Counted from the first letter of the stretch, positions 27,329 to 36,128 are shown. The stretch: DNA of 64,000 bases from Candidatus Rokuibacteriota bacterium (GCA_003220685.1 QHTE01000051.1:6556-70555), one strand, 5' to 3'. Translations and numbers: made by a program. The notes: a model not told the origin generated them from the letters alone.

Positions 27329-27363
27329 CGCGGGAGCGCGCGAGGTCGTCGCGCGCTCCCGCG
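27329..27363. terminator. bidirectional terminator hairpin
   Basis: A perfect 15-bp stem (27329-27343 with 27349-27363) and a 5-nt loop lie between the convergent receiver and Pal-like genes. There is no clear T-run on the plus side. Confidence 0.7.
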
Positions 27364-27374
27364 GGATGGCGAGC

Positions 27375-27965
27375 CTATTTCTCCTTGATCAGGAACACGT
27401 CTCGACGGTTCTGCGACCAGCAGGCCTCGCTGTGCTCCCTGCAGAGGGGCCGCTCCTCGCCGAACGAGACGAGCGTGATCCGGTCACTCCCGACGCCCTG
27501 CGCGACCAGATAGTTCATCGCGGCCTTCGCGCGGCGATCGCCGAGCGCCAGATTGTACGCGTCAGTGCCGCGCTCGTCGCAGTGCCCCTCGATCAGCAGA
27601 ATCTGCTTCGGGTTGGCGGAGAGCCACTTGGCGCTCGCGTCGAGGATCTTCGCGTCGGCCGGGCGGATGTCCGCCTTGTCGAACGCGAAGTGGATCGGCT
27701 TGAGGTTGTCGTTCGCCATGTATTCCTTCGGCGGCGCCGGACGCGGAGCCGGAGGTGGCGGAGCCGGCGCGGCCGCGGCGGGCGGCGGCGGAGGCGCGGC
27801 CGGCGGGGGGGCCGGCGCGGGAGCCGGCGGCGGCGCGGCCGGCGCTGGCGCAGGCGCCGGCGCCGCCTCGCGAGCCGTGGCGACCGGCCGCTTGGCGCAG
27901 GCCGCGACGAAAAGGAGCCCGATGATCATCGAGGCGAGAATTGAACGATCAATGAACGTGCGCAA
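27375..27965 (-). CDS. pal: peptidoglycan-associated lipoprotein (Pal/OmpA family) with Ala-Pro linker
   Basis: A 196-residue lipoprotein: signal LASMIIGLLFVAAC, then a ~55-residue linker almost wholly of A and P, then an OmpA-C domain. Family motifs seen are IHFAFDKADIRPADAKILDASAKWL, ILIEGHCDERGTDAYNLALGDRRAKAAMNYL and VSFGEERPLC. This is the peptidoglycan-binding layout of Pal. The long low-complexity linker is unusual and may span the periplasm. TTG start at 27965 follows GGAGGG. No Tol genes are adjacent, so it may be an accessory Pal. Confidence 0.85.
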   Translation of the reverse strand: MRTFIDRSILASMIIGLLFVAACAKRPVATAREAAPAPAPAPAAPPPAPAPAPPPAAPPPPPAAAAPAPPPPAPRPAPPKEYMANDNLKPIHFAFDKADIRPADAKILDASAKWLSANPKQILLIEGHCDERGTDAYNLALGDRRAKAAMNYLVAQGVGSDRITLVSFGEERPLCREHSEACWSQNRRDVFLIKEK

Positions 27966-28040
27966 GGTTTGCCCTCCGCTCCTTTTCTGCTACACCATTT
28001 CGGTGCTGATACACCTATACGGCCCCTTGACTCCGCTCAA

Positions 28041-28056
28041 TGGGACGTTGGTCGGA
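28041..28056. promoter_or_regulatory. palindromic site 6 (weaker)
   Basis: TGGGACGTTGGTCGGA keeps the GAC-N4-GTC core. It is 76 nt upstream of the Pal-like start at 27965, and a possible -10 (TATAGG) follows 21 nt after it on that strand. Confidence 0.35.
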
Positions 28057-28129
28057 TAAGGTCGCGACTCAGGGCACGGTGAGGCTACCACAAGACCAGA
28101 ACGGCCGCTCGGGCTGGGGCGCGACGCGG

Positions 28130-28135
28130 TAAACT
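28130..28135 (+). promoter_or_regulatory. -10 element for the lipoprotein at 28178
   Basis: TAAACT lies 42 nt upstream of the ATG in an otherwise GC-rich stretch. Confidence 0.35.
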
Positions 28136-28177
28136 CTTCACGCCTTTGGCAACGCGACCGTTTCTCGGGAGGTGCCG

Positions 28178-28600
28178 ATGCGGGCCGACAAATCACGGAT
28201 CTGCGCGCTGGGTTTGGTGATCGCGCTCGGGCTCGCCGGATGCGCCGGCAGCGGATCGACGACGACCGCGCCGGTGGCGATCACCGATCTCGCCAGCGTC
28301 GCGGGCAAATGGGTCGGTCTCCTCGAGATCGCGGGCTCTCGCGATCGAGAGGACTATGTCGAGGTGACCATCGCGGGCGACGGCACCTACCGGGCGGCCT
28401 CGGCGCGCACGATCGGTGTCATGGATGCCAGGGGCACGGTGAAGGTCGCCGACGGCAGGCTCTTGATTCAGGGCGAGAGCGGCGGCAAAGGGACGGCGAC
28501 GCTCTACACGCAGCCGGGACAGCCGCCGCGCCTGCTGCAGGTGAACGGAACGGCCGGCGACGGGCGGCCCTACATCGTGCGGCTGCGGCCGCAGTCCTGA
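28178..28600 (+). CDS. small lipoprotein of unknown function
   Basis: A 140-residue predicted lipoprotein with the signal ALGLVIALGLAGC. A beta-rich domain follows: VAGKWVGLLEIAGSRDREDYVEVTIAGDGTYRAASARTIGVMDARGTVKVADGRLLIQG. The repeated 'G-x-W-x-G ... G-T-Y ... G-x-L-x-I' pattern resembles small lipocalin-like folds and the neighbour at 23091. ATG 28178 is chosen over GTG 28172 because GGGAGG lies 5-6 nt before it. It is 7 nt before the next kinase gene, so likely in one transcript. Confidence 0.65.
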   Translation: MRADKSRICALGLVIALGLAGCAGSGSTTTAPVAITDLASVAGKWVGLLEIAGSRDREDYVEVTIAGDGTYRAASARTIGVMDARGTVKVADGRLLIQGESGGKGTATLYTQPGQPPRLLQVNGTAGDGRPYIVRLRPQS

Positions 28601-28607
28601 GGGTGCC

Positions 28608-30992
28608 ATGAGCAGGACCCCGACGGACCGAGCGTCGACGATCGTCGCGGCGACGCTCGTGTGCGTCGGCTACTTCATCGGCGCCCGGGTCGGCTTCGCG
28701 TTCACGATCCACCCCTCGCCGGTGTCGACCCTGTGGCCTCCCAACTCGATCCTGCTGGCCGCGCTGCTACTGTCGCCGACGAGGTCGTGGGCGATCCTGC
28801 TCCTCGCCGCGTTCCCGGCGCACCTCGCCATCCAGCTCGCCAACCATATCCCGCTGACGATGATCCTGCTCTGGTTCGTCAGCAATTGCTCGCAGGCGCT
28901 GATCGGGGCGACCTGCATTCGCCGCCTCACCCGAGGCCCGACGCGGTTCGACGATTCGCGTCACGTCGGCGCCTTCGTCCTCGGCTCGATCGTCGGCGTG
29001 TTCGTGTCGTGCTTTCTCGATGTCGGCTTCGTGGAGCTCGTGGGAGGCTGGGGCGAAGGGGCCTTCTGGCAGCTCTGGCGCGCGCGCTTCTTCTCGAACG
29101 TGCTGGCGGAGCTGACCGTCGTGCCCGCGATCGTCGCATGGTCCCAGATCGACGGGCGGAGCCTGCGGAGAGTGTCCGCGCGCTCGCTCGTCGAAGTGGT
29201 CGGGCTGGGCGTCGGCCTCCTCGGCGTCAGCGCGCTGGTCTTCGTGTGGCGGGAATCGGGGCTCGGCGGGATCCCGGCGCTCCTGTACGCGCCGGTGCCG
29301 TTCCTGGTGTGGGCCGCCGTGCGGTTCGGGTCGATCGGCACGAGCACCGCCACCATGGTGGTCGTGCTGCTCGCGACCCGCGGAGCCATGAATCGCGTCG
29401 GCCCGTTCGTCGCGAGCTCCCCGGGCGACAGCGCCTTGTCCATCCAGCTCTGGCTCATCTTCACCTCCATTCCCCTGCTGCTCCTGAGCGCGGTCATGCG
29501 GGAGCGAAAGCGGGCGGAGCGCGCGGCGGTCTTCAACGAGGAGAGCCTGAAGGTGGCGCTCGACGCCGCGCAGATGACGATCTGGGACTGGAGCCTGCCC
29601 CCGGGCGACACCACCTGGCAGCGGGAATCGAGCCCCGCGCCGTTCGGCGCCATGCTGCGCGTCGTCCATCACGAGGACCAGCCCGCGGTGGCCGAGGCGA
29701 TCACGGCGGCGATCGCGAAGGGCTCGCCCTGGGACGTCGAGTTTCGCGTGGTGCATCCCGACGGCAACGTCCGCTGGGTCATGGGCAAGGGCGAGGTCTT
29801 GCGCGACGAGGCCGGGCAGCCGACGCGACTGCTCGGCGTCAACGTCGACGTCACCGACCGCAAGCGGGCTGACGAGGCCGTGCGCGCGTCCGAGGAGCTC
29901 TTCGCCCGCGCCTTTCGCTCGAGCCCGGACGCCATGGCGATCAGTCGGCGCGCGGACGGCCAGATCATCGACGTCAACGATCGCTGGGAGGCGCTCTTCG
30001 GCTACACGCGCGCGGCCGCGGTGGGGCGCACGATGGCGGAGCTGCCGCTCGCCGCCGACGCCCCGGACCGGGAGACCTTGCGACGCTTGATCGAGGCGCC
30101 GGGCCCCGTGCGCGACGTCGAGGCGCACTTCATGACCCGTTCGGGTGAGCAGCGCGAGACGATCATCGCGACCGAGACCGTCGAGATGGGCGGCCACGCG
30201 TGCTTCATCACGACGATCCGCGACATCACCGAGCGCCAGCGCGCCCAGCGCGAGGCGCAGGAGCAGCGCCAGCTCCTGGCGCATCTGGGCCGCGTCGCGG
30301 TCCTCGGCGAGCTCTCCGGCGCCCTGGCCCACGAGCTCAGCCAGCCGCTGACCGCGATCCTGAGCAACGCCCAGGCGGCCCGCCGCATGCTCGCGCGCCA
30401 GCCGGTCGACCTGCGCGAGATCGACGAGATCCTGGAGGACATCGCCAGCGCCGACCGGCGGGCCGGCGAGGTGATCCGACGGCTGCGCGCGATGTTCAAG
30501 CGCGGCGAGTCGAACCCGCAGCTCCTCGATCTCAACGAGATCACGCGTGACGTGCTCGACTTCGCGCGCAGCGACCTCTTGACCCGGCACGTGCAGGTGA
30601 CGACCCGGCTCGCCGCGGACCTGCCGAAGGTCCGGGGCGACAGCGTGCAGGTGCAGCAGGTGCTCCTGAACCTGATCGTCAACGGCTGCGAGGCGATGAT
30701 CGGCAACGAGCCCAACGATCGGGCGCTCGTGATCGAGACGAGCGTCGTCGACCACGACACGGTTGGAATCGCGGTCCTCGACAACGGCAGCGGCATCCGG
30801 GCCGACATCCTCGACCAGCTCTTCGAGCCGTTCGTCACCACCAAGCACCAGGGGCTGGGGCTCGGCCTCACGATCTGTCGCTCGATCGCCACCGCCCACG
30901 GCGGGCAGCTGTGGGCCGGCAACAACGCGGATCGCGGCTCCGCGTTCCGCCTGCTGCTCCCGCGCAACGACGGCCTGACGCCGTCGGCCTGA
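28608..30992 (+). CDS. MASE1-PAS-PAS sensor histidine kinase
   Basis: A 794-residue membrane kinase. The first ~300 residues form a MASE1 integral membrane sensor (about eight helices; FTIHPSPVSTLWPPNSILLAALLL and IPALLYAPVPFLVWAAVRFG are typical). Two PAS domains follow (~330-430 and ~435-555; SPDAMAISRRADGQIIDVNDRWEALFGY). The kinase core has H575 (ALAHELSQPLTAILSNAQAA) and HATPase motifs (LNLIVNGCEAMIGNE, DNGSGIRADILDQLFEPFVTTK, GLGLGLTICRSIATAHGG). MASE1 ligands are largely unknown. FixJ-like regulators at 31022 and 31805 are the probable partners. Confidence 0.88.
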   Translation: MSRTPTDRASTIVAATLVCVGYFIGARVGFAFTIHPSPVSTLWPPNSILLAALLLSPTRSWAILLLAAFPAHLAIQLANHIPLTMILLWFVSNCSQALIGATCIRRLTRGPTRFDDSRHVGAFVLGSIVGVFVSCFLDVGFVELVGGWGEGAFWQLWRARFFSNVLAELTVVPAIVAWSQIDGRSLRRVSARSLVEVVGLGVGLLGVSALVFVWRESGLGGIPALLYAPVPFLVWAAVRFGSIGTSTATMVVVLLATRGAMNRVGPFVASSPGDSALSIQLWLIFTSIPLLLLSAVMRERKRAERAAVFNEESLKVALDAAQMTIWDWSLPPGDTTWQRESSPAPFGAMLRVVHHEDQPAVAEAITAAIAKGSPWDVEFRVVHPDGNVRWVMGKGEVLRDEAGQPTRLLGVNVDVTDRKRADEAVRASEELFARAFRSSPDAMAISRRADGQIIDVNDRWEALFGYTRAAAVGRTMAELPLAADAPDRETLRRLIEAPGPVRDVEAHFMTRSGEQRETIIATETVEMGGHACFITTIRDITERQRAQREAQEQRQLLAHLGRVAVLGELSGALAHELSQPLTAILSNAQAARRMLARQPVDLREIDEILEDIASADRRAGEVIRRLRAMFKRGESNPQLLDLNEITRDVLDFARSDLLTRHVQVTTRLAADLPKVRGDSVQVQQVLLNLIVNGCEAMIGNEPNDRALVIETSVVDHDTVGIAVLDNGSGIRADILDQLFEPFVTTKHQGLGLGLTICRSIATAHGGQLWAGNNADRGSAFRLLLPRNDGLTPSA

Positions 30993-31021
30993 CCGCGGCG
31001 GCGCGCCGCGCCGCCCCGCGG

Positions 31022-31663
31022 TCAGTCGCCGGGGCGGAGCCCGAGCCGGTCGGCCTGGCGGACGAGCTCGGCGACCGACCCGGCCTGGGTCTTCTGCATC
31101 ACGCGCCCGCGGTGGAACTTCACGGTCTTCTCGCTGATCCCGAGGTCTCCGGCGATCTGCTTGTTGAGCCGCCCCTGGATGACCAGCCGCAGCACGTCCC
31201 GCTCCCGGGGCGTGAGAGTGTCGAACCGCACGCGGATGCCGGCGACTTCCGCTCGATCCCGGCGCGCCTCGCGGTCGCGCCGCAGCGCGCCATGGATGAT
31301 GTCGAGCAGGGCCTGGTCGCTGAACGGCTTCTGCAAGAAGTCCACCGCGCCCGCCTTGATCGCGCGCACGCTCGAGGGCACGTCGGCGTGGCCGCTGATG
31401 AACACGATCGGCACGTCGTGGCCCGCGCGGATCAAGCTCTCCTGGAGCTCGAGCCCGCTGGGCCCGGGCAGACGCAGATCCAGCACGACACACGAGGGAC
31501 GATCGGGCAGCGGCTTCTTGAGGAACTCCTGGGCCGAGGCGAACGTCTCGACGTCGAGGTCGACCGAGCGGAGGAGCCGCTCCAGCGAGCGACGCACCGA
31601 GTCGTCGTCGTCGATCACGAAAACGACCGGCTGGTCCAGCGGCTCCTCCGGGGTAATCGCCAT
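31022..31663 (-). CDS. FixJ-family response regulator
   Basis: A 213-residue regulator with an N-terminal receiver (FVIDDDDSVRRSLERLL, phospho-acceptor D62 in VVLDLRLPG, FISGHAD, FLQKPFSD). The C-terminal LuxR-type helix-turn-helix is LTPRERDVLRLVIQGRLNKQIAGDLGISEKTVKFHR. The start is the ATG at 31663 preceded by AAGGAG; the longer open frame upstream is chance. It is convergent with the MASE1 kinase. It is a candidate binder of the palindromes found in this region, which is inference. Confidence 0.9.
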   Translation of the reverse strand: MAITPEEPLDQPVVFVIDDDDSVRRSLERLLRSVDLDVETFASAQEFLKKPLPDRPSCVVLDLRLPGPSGLELQESLIRAGHDVPIVFISGHADVPSSVRAIKAGAVDFLQKPFSDQALLDIIHGALRRDREARRDRAEVAGIRVRFDTLTPRERDVLRLVIQGRLNKQIAGDLGISEKTVKFHRGRVMQKTQAGSVAELVRQADRLGLRPGD

Positions 31664-31743
31664 GCAGCGTGCTCCTTCCGACGGGTCCGCGCCGACGCTC
31701 CGGCGCGTCGGCGTAGGGTAGTTGGTCGGGGGCCGCAGAGCAA

Positions 31744-31759
31744 TCCGACTTTGGTCCAG
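31744..31759. promoter_or_regulatory. palindromic site 7 (weaker)
   Basis: TCCGACTTTGGTCCAG keeps one full half-site and the GAC-N4-GTC core. It is 45 nt upstream of the receiver gene at 31805, and TACTAT (31784-31789) follows 24 nt after it. Confidence 0.4.
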
Positions 31760-31804
31760 CGCCGGCGCCGGGGCCGCGTTTGCTACTATCGAGAGCAGAG
31801 CCTC

Positions 31805-32227
31805 ATGAACAGTTGTTTGCCGCGCCCCCGACCTCTCGTCGCCGTCGTCGACGACGAGGAATCGATCCGTAAGTCCCTGCGACGGCTTCTCAGGGCGGCC
31901 GACCTCGACGCCGTAGTCTACGCCTCCGGACAGGAGTTTCTCGACTCCCTGAGAGGGTGCCAGCCCGATTGCCTGGTCCTCGATCTGCAGATGCCCGGCC
32001 TGACCGGGCTCGAGGTTCAGCGGTCCCTCACCGGGATCGGCGCCCGGTTCCCGACGATCATCATCACCGCCCACGACGACCCGGAGACCCGGGCCCGATG
32101 CCTCGCGGCCGGTGTCGCCGCGTGTCTCTGCAAGCCGCTCCACGACGCGATGCTGCTGGACGCGATCGCAGACGTGATGGGCCGCGTCGCGGCATCGGCC
32201 GTCGCCGAAGCCCCACCGAGCAGCTAG
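31805..32227 (+). CDS. single-domain response regulator (receiver)
   Basis: A 140-residue receiver. The acidic pair is VAVVDDEESIRKSL, the phospho-acceptor D60 is in CLVLDLQMPGLTGLEVQ, the switch residues are IITAHDDPETR, and the lysine is in CKPLHD. A short Ala/Pro tail has no output domain. It closely parallels the receiver at 26893. It is divergent from the FixJ-type gene across a 141-nt promoter region. ATG 31805 was chosen because the receiver fold begins about ten residues after it. Confidence 0.85.
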   Translation: MNSCLPRPRPLVAVVDDEESIRKSLRRLLRAADLDAVVYASGQEFLDSLRGCQPDCLVLDLQMPGLTGLEVQRSLTGIGARFPTIIITAHDDPETRARCLAAGVAACLCKPLHDAMLLDAIADVMGRVAASAVAEAPPSS

Positions 32228-32242
32228 CTCCCCGCCGGCTTC

Positions 32243-32258
32243 TGGGACCTAAGTCTCA
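32243..32258. promoter_or_regulatory. palindromic site 3
   Basis: TGGGACCTAAGTCTCA is 50 nt upstream of the ATG at 32308. It is the paralogue of the gene that lies downstream of site 1. Confidence 0.45.
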
Positions 32259-32307
32259 TGGCCTATTCGTCCGCGCGTCATACCCTTGAGCACCAGGGAG
32301 GGCCCAA

Positions 32308-32931
32308 ATGAGCCTGAAAGTGACGAGTGTTACCGCGATCGCCGTCGTCCTGCTGTGGTCTCAGTCACCGGCGGCTGCTGACCGGCCGCAGCTCGCCCAG
32401 ACCTCGGGCACCGAGAAGACGCCGGCGGCGACCGAGAAGGCGCCGGGACGCGCCGCGGGCCGGGCCGTCCAGGTCAAGGGAACCGTCGCCGCCGTCGACA
32501 AAGACAACCGCACCGTCACGCTCAAGGGGCCCAAGGGCCGCACCGTGACCCTCGAGGTGCAGGATCCCCAAAAGCTCGACGCGATCAAGGTCGGCGATCC
32601 CGTCGTGGCCACCTACATGGAAGCGCTCGCCTTCCAGATCAAGAAGTCCGGCACCGCGACACCCGGGACGACGGTACAGGAGACCCGGGTCAGCTCGAAG
32701 CCGGGCGAGACGCCGGCCGGCGCGATCGGCCAGGAGGTCACCGTCACGACTACCATCACCGCCATCGACAAGAAGGCCGGGACGGTCACGATCAAGGGAC
32801 CTCAGGGCAACACGGAGACGGTCAAGGCGAAGGACCCGAAGAACCTCGACCTGGTCAAGGTGGGCGACCTGGTCGAGATCACCTACGCGCGGGCGCTCGC
32901 CGTGTCGCTCGACAAGCCGGCGAAGAAGTAG
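32308..32931 (+). CDS. exported protein with two tandem beta-domain repeats, paralogue of the gene at 19727
   Basis: A 207-residue exported protein with a Sec signal (VTAIAVVLLWSQSPAAA) instead of the lipobox of its paralogue. The two ~60-residue units are VKGTVAAVDKDNRTVTLKGPKG...DPQKLDAIKVGD and TTTITAIDKKAGTVTIKGPQG...DPKNLDLVKVGD, ending in ARALAVSLDK. The hinge SSKPGETPAGAIGQE is nearly identical to that of the 19727 protein. The family is unknown to me. A GGGAGG lies just before the ATG. Confidence 0.75.
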   Translation: MSLKVTSVTAIAVVLLWSQSPAAADRPQLAQTSGTEKTPAATEKAPGRAAGRAVQVKGTVAAVDKDNRTVTLKGPKGRTVTLEVQDPQKLDAIKVGDPVVATYMEALAFQIKKSGTATPGTTVQETRVSSKPGETPAGAIGQEVTVTTTITAIDKKAGTVTIKGPQGNTETVKAKDPKNLDLVKVGDLVEITYARALAVSLDKPAKK

Positions 32932-33006
32932 GCCGAGGACGAAACAGACGAGCGCGCTCGGGTCGAGCGCCGAGGTTGCCAGCTGACGAACGAGGAGCTT
33001 CGCCTC

Positions 33007-34596
33007 GTGGAAGCGCACCAGCCGACGACGCCGTGGAAGAAGTGGGGGCCCTACCTCTCCGAGCGACAGTGGGGCACGGTGCGCGAGGATTATGGCGACG
33101 GCGGCGACACCTGGAACCACTTCAGTCACGACCAGGCGCGCTCGCGCGCCTATCGCTGGGGTGAGGACGGGCTCGCCGGCATCTGCGACGATCGGCAGAT
33201 GCTCTGCTTCGCCCTGGCGCTCTGGAACGGCAACGACCCGATTCTCAAAGAGCGCCTCTTCGGCCTCACCAACAGCGAGGGCAACCACGGCGAGGACGTC
33301 AAGGAATACTACTTCTACCTCGACAGCACCCCGACGCACTCGTACATGAAGTATCTCTACAAGTATCCGCAGGCCGCCTTCCCGTATGCGGACCTGGTCG
33401 CCGGCAACAAGTCGCGCGCCCGGCTCGAGCCGGAGTACGAGCTGCTCGACACCGGCGTCTTCGACGACGACCGCTACTTCGACGTCTTCGTCGAGGGCGG
33501 TTTCCTCGGCCTCGACAACATCGGCGTGTTCGACCGGAGCGCTCCCCTGCCCAGCGGGGGACGTCTCGAGCAGGCCGACGGCACGGCCTGGATGGCGTTC
33601 TACTGCCAGACCATGCTGCAGCTGGCGCTCGAGCTCGCCCTGCACGACCCCGTGTACCAGAAGCTCGCCGCGAAGTTCTACGAGCACTTCCTGTGGATCG
33701 CCGGCGCGATGGACCACGGCGGCGGCCAGGTCGACCTGTGGGACGAGGACGACGGCTTCTTCTACGACCTCCTCCGGCTGCCGACCGGCAGCGCCGTGCG
33801 GCTCAAGGTGCGGTCGATGGTCGGGCTCCTGTCGCTCTGCGCCTCGACCGTCTTCCCGCCGATCGTCGAGAGTCGGCTGCCGGTCCTCATGGCGCGCGTG
33901 CGCGACTTCACGCGTTGCCATCCGCACCTCGTGGCGCGCATCGCGTCGCCGGGCCGCCTCGGCTACCGCGAGGGGCGTCTGCTCGGGCTCCTCCCCGACG
34001 ACAAGCTCCGCCGCGTGCTGCGGTACATGCTCGACGAGAGCGAGTTCCTGAGCCCCTTCGGGATCCGCGCCGTGTCGAAGATCCACCGCGACCACCCGTA
34101 TGCGTTCGCGATCGAGGGCCAGACCTATCGCGTCGACTACGAGCCGGCCGAGTCGACCAGCGGCATGTTCGGCGGTAACTCGAACTGGCGCGGGCCCATC
34201 TGGCTGCCGATGAACATCCTGCTGATCCGCGGGCTCCTGAACCTCTACGCCTTCTACGGCAAGAGCTTCACCGTCGAGTGCCCGACGGGCTCGGAGCGCT
34301 CCATGACGCTCTTCGAGGTGGCGCACGAGATCGGCCGCCGCATCACGCGCATCTTCTTGCGCGACGAGCAGGGCGGGCGGCCGGTGCACGGCGGCGCGAA
34401 GAAATTCCAGGGCGACCGGTACTGGCGCGATCTCATCCTCTTCTACGAGTACTTTCACGGCGACAATGGCGCCGGGATCGGCGCCAGCCATCAGACGGGC
34501 TGGACGGGGCTCGTCGCGCCGCTCATGCACCTGTTCGGCTCGTTCAGCGCCGAGTCGATGCTCGAGACTCTGGGGAAGGCGGTGGACACGCGCTGA
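33007..34596 (+). CDS. MGH1-like glycoside hydrolase (GH63-related), internally deleted
   Basis: A 529-residue relative of the ~880-residue 'glucosidase' family with an (alpha/alpha)6 catalytic domain. Residues 1-163 match the family N-terminus (WGPYLSERQWGTVREDY, SRAYRWGEDGLAGICDDRQ, EGNHGEDVKEYYFYLDSTPTHSYMK). Residues 164-529 match its C-terminal half (GGFLGLDNIGVFDRSAPLP, ADGTAWMAFYCQ, WDEDDGFFYDLLRLP, FGGNSNWRGPIWLP, HQTGWTGLVAPL). From memory of the family, about 350 residues between DRYFDVFVE and GGFLGLDN are absent, including the region expected to hold one catalytic acid. It may be inactive or an assembly join. It overlaps the amylase gene by 4 nt. Confidence 0.8.
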   Translation: MEAHQPTTPWKKWGPYLSERQWGTVREDYGDGGDTWNHFSHDQARSRAYRWGEDGLAGICDDRQMLCFALALWNGNDPILKERLFGLTNSEGNHGEDVKEYYFYLDSTPTHSYMKYLYKYPQAAFPYADLVAGNKSRARLEPEYELLDTGVFDDDRYFDVFVEGGFLGLDNIGVFDRSAPLPSGGRLEQADGTAWMAFYCQTMLQLALELALHDPVYQKLAAKFYEHFLWIAGAMDHGGGQVDLWDEDDGFFYDLLRLPTGSAVRLKVRSMVGLLSLCASTVFPPIVESRLPVLMARVRDFTRCHPHLVARIASPGRLGYREGRLLGLLPDDKLRRVLRYMLDESEFLSPFGIRAVSKIHRDHPYAFAIEGQTYRVDYEPAESTSGMFGGNSNWRGPIWLPMNILLIRGLLNLYAFYGKSFTVECPTGSERSMTLFEVAHEIGRRITRIFLRDEQGGRPVHGGAKKFQGDRYWRDLILFYEYFHGDNGAGIGASHQTGWTGLVAPLMHLFGSFSAESMLETLGKAVDTR

Positions 34597-36101
34597 GTCG
34601 ATTCCCGGCGCTGTATCAGATCAACACGCGAGCGCGCCTTTACGAAGTCAGCGAGTCCCTCGGGCGGCCCGCGACGCTCGACGACTTCTCCGATGCCGAC
34701 CTCGACCGGATCGCCGCCGACGGCTTCGACTGGGTGTGGCTCCTCGGCGTGTGGCAAACGGGCGAGGCGGGCCGCGCGGTCTCGCGCCGGCGGCCGGACT
34801 GGCAGGCCGAATACCGCGAGGCGCTGGTCGACGTGAGGCCGGCCGACGTGACCGGCTCGCCCTTCGCGGTGCGCGAGTACACGGTGCATCGCGATTTCGG
34901 CGGGCCGGCGGCGCTCGCGCGCCTGCGCGACCGCCTGCGCGCCCGCGACGTGCGCCTCGTGCTCGACTTCGTCGCGAACCACACCGCGCTCGACCATCCG
35001 TGGGTGTCCGAGCATCCCGAGTTCTTCGTGCACGGCAGCGAGGCCGATCTGGCGCGCGAGCCCCAGAACTACGTTCGCGTGGACACGCGGGCGGGCCCGC
35101 GTGTGCTCGCCCACGGTCGCGATCCGTATTTTCCGGGCTGGCCCGACACGCTGCAGCTCAACTATCGCCACCAGTCGCTGCGCCAGGCGATGACGGACGT
35201 CCTGCGGCAGCTCGCCGACCAGTGCGACGGCGTTCGCTGCGACATGGCGATGCTCCTCCTGCCCGACGTGATCGCGCGCACCTGGGGCGAGCGGTCGCGG
35301 CCGGCCGACGGCAGCACCGCGATCGACGAGCCGTTCTGGCCCGACGCGATCGGAGCGGTGCGGCGTCGGCGGCCCGATTTCGTCTTCGTGGCCGAGGTGT
35401 ACTGGGGCCTCGAGTCGACCTTGCAGCGGCAGGGCTTCGACTACACGTACGACAAGCAGCTCTACGACCTCCTCCGCGCGCAGGACGCCGAGGCGATCAT
35501 CACCCACCTGCGCGCGGACCCCGAGCTCCAGCGGCGGTCGGTGCACTTCCTCGAGAACCACGACGAGCCGCGCGCCGCCGCGACCTTCGCTCCGGCCACG
35601 CACCGCGCGGCGGCCGTGCTGGCGCTCCTGGCGCCCGGCATGCGCTTGGTCCACGAGGGACAGCTCACCGGACGCCGGGTGCGCGCGTCCAACCATCTGC
35701 GCCGCCGCGCGCCCGAGCCGGTCGACCGCGAGCTCGAGGCCTTCTATGCCCAGCTGCTCGCGATCATGCGCCGCGAGGAAGTGCGCGAGGGTCAGTGGCG
35801 CCCACTCGATCGCGAGCCCGACGCGCGCGGCGGCGCCTCGTGGCGGCAGCTCGTCGCGTTCTCGTGGGAGCGCGGGGAGCGCCGCCTGCTCGTCGCCGTC
35901 AACTGGGGATCCGCCCGCGCTCAGGGCTACGTACGCCTCTCGTTCTCCGGCCTCGACGGCTCGACGTGGCTGTTGACGGACCTCCTGGATCCGGCGCTTC
36001 GCTCCGAGCGCGACGGCGCCGAGCTCGCGAAGCGCGGCCTCTACCTCGAGCTGCCCGGCTGGCGGCCTGCCGTGCTCGCCCTGAGCGCGGCCGCACGGTA
36101 G
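34593..36101 (+). CDS. alpha-amylase-family (GH13) glycoside hydrolase
   Basis: A ~502-residue GH13 enzyme with all four conserved regions: VLDFVANHTALDHP (I), CDGVRCDMAMLL with the nucleophile Asp (II), FVFVAEVYWGLE with the acid Glu (III) and FLENHDEPRAAATF (IV). The product side (trehalose, maltose or glucan) cannot be decided. No ATG, GTG or TTG fits the N-terminus. The CTG at 34593 overlaps the previous stop as CTGA, and the conserved sequence RFPALYQINTRARLYE begins three codons later, so I take CTG as the probable start. It forms an operon with the upstream hydrolase. Confidence 0.82.
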   Translation: MSRFPALYQINTRARLYEVSESLGRPATLDDFSDADLDRIAADGFDWVWLLGVWQTGEAGRAVSRRRPDWQAEYREALVDVRPADVTGSPFAVREYTVHRDFGGPAALARLRDRLRARDVRLVLDFVANHTALDHPWVSEHPEFFVHGSEADLAREPQNYVRVDTRAGPRVLAHGRDPYFPGWPDTLQLNYRHQSLRQAMTDVLRQLADQCDGVRCDMAMLLLPDVIARTWGERSRPADGSTAIDEPFWPDAIGAVRRRRPDFVFVAEVYWGLESTLQRQGFDYTYDKQLYDLLRAQDAEAIITHLRADPELQRRSVHFLENHDEPRAAATFAPATHRAAAVLALLAPGMRLVHEGQLTGRRVRASNHLRRRAPEPVDRELEAFYAQLLAIMRREEVREGQWRPLDREPDARGGASWRQLVAFSWERGERRLLVAVNWGSARAQGYVRLSFSGLDGSTWLLTDLLDPALRSERDGAELAKRGLYLELPGWRPAVLALSAAAR

Positions 36102-36128
36102 CCGCGCCCGACAAGCGGCGAGCCCGCG

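Noticed and set aside
28767-31493. 908-codon open frame on the minus strand across the MASE1 kinase
   Set aside because: It is the antisense shadow of a GC-rich gene; it is rich in R, A, D, G and H with no domain.
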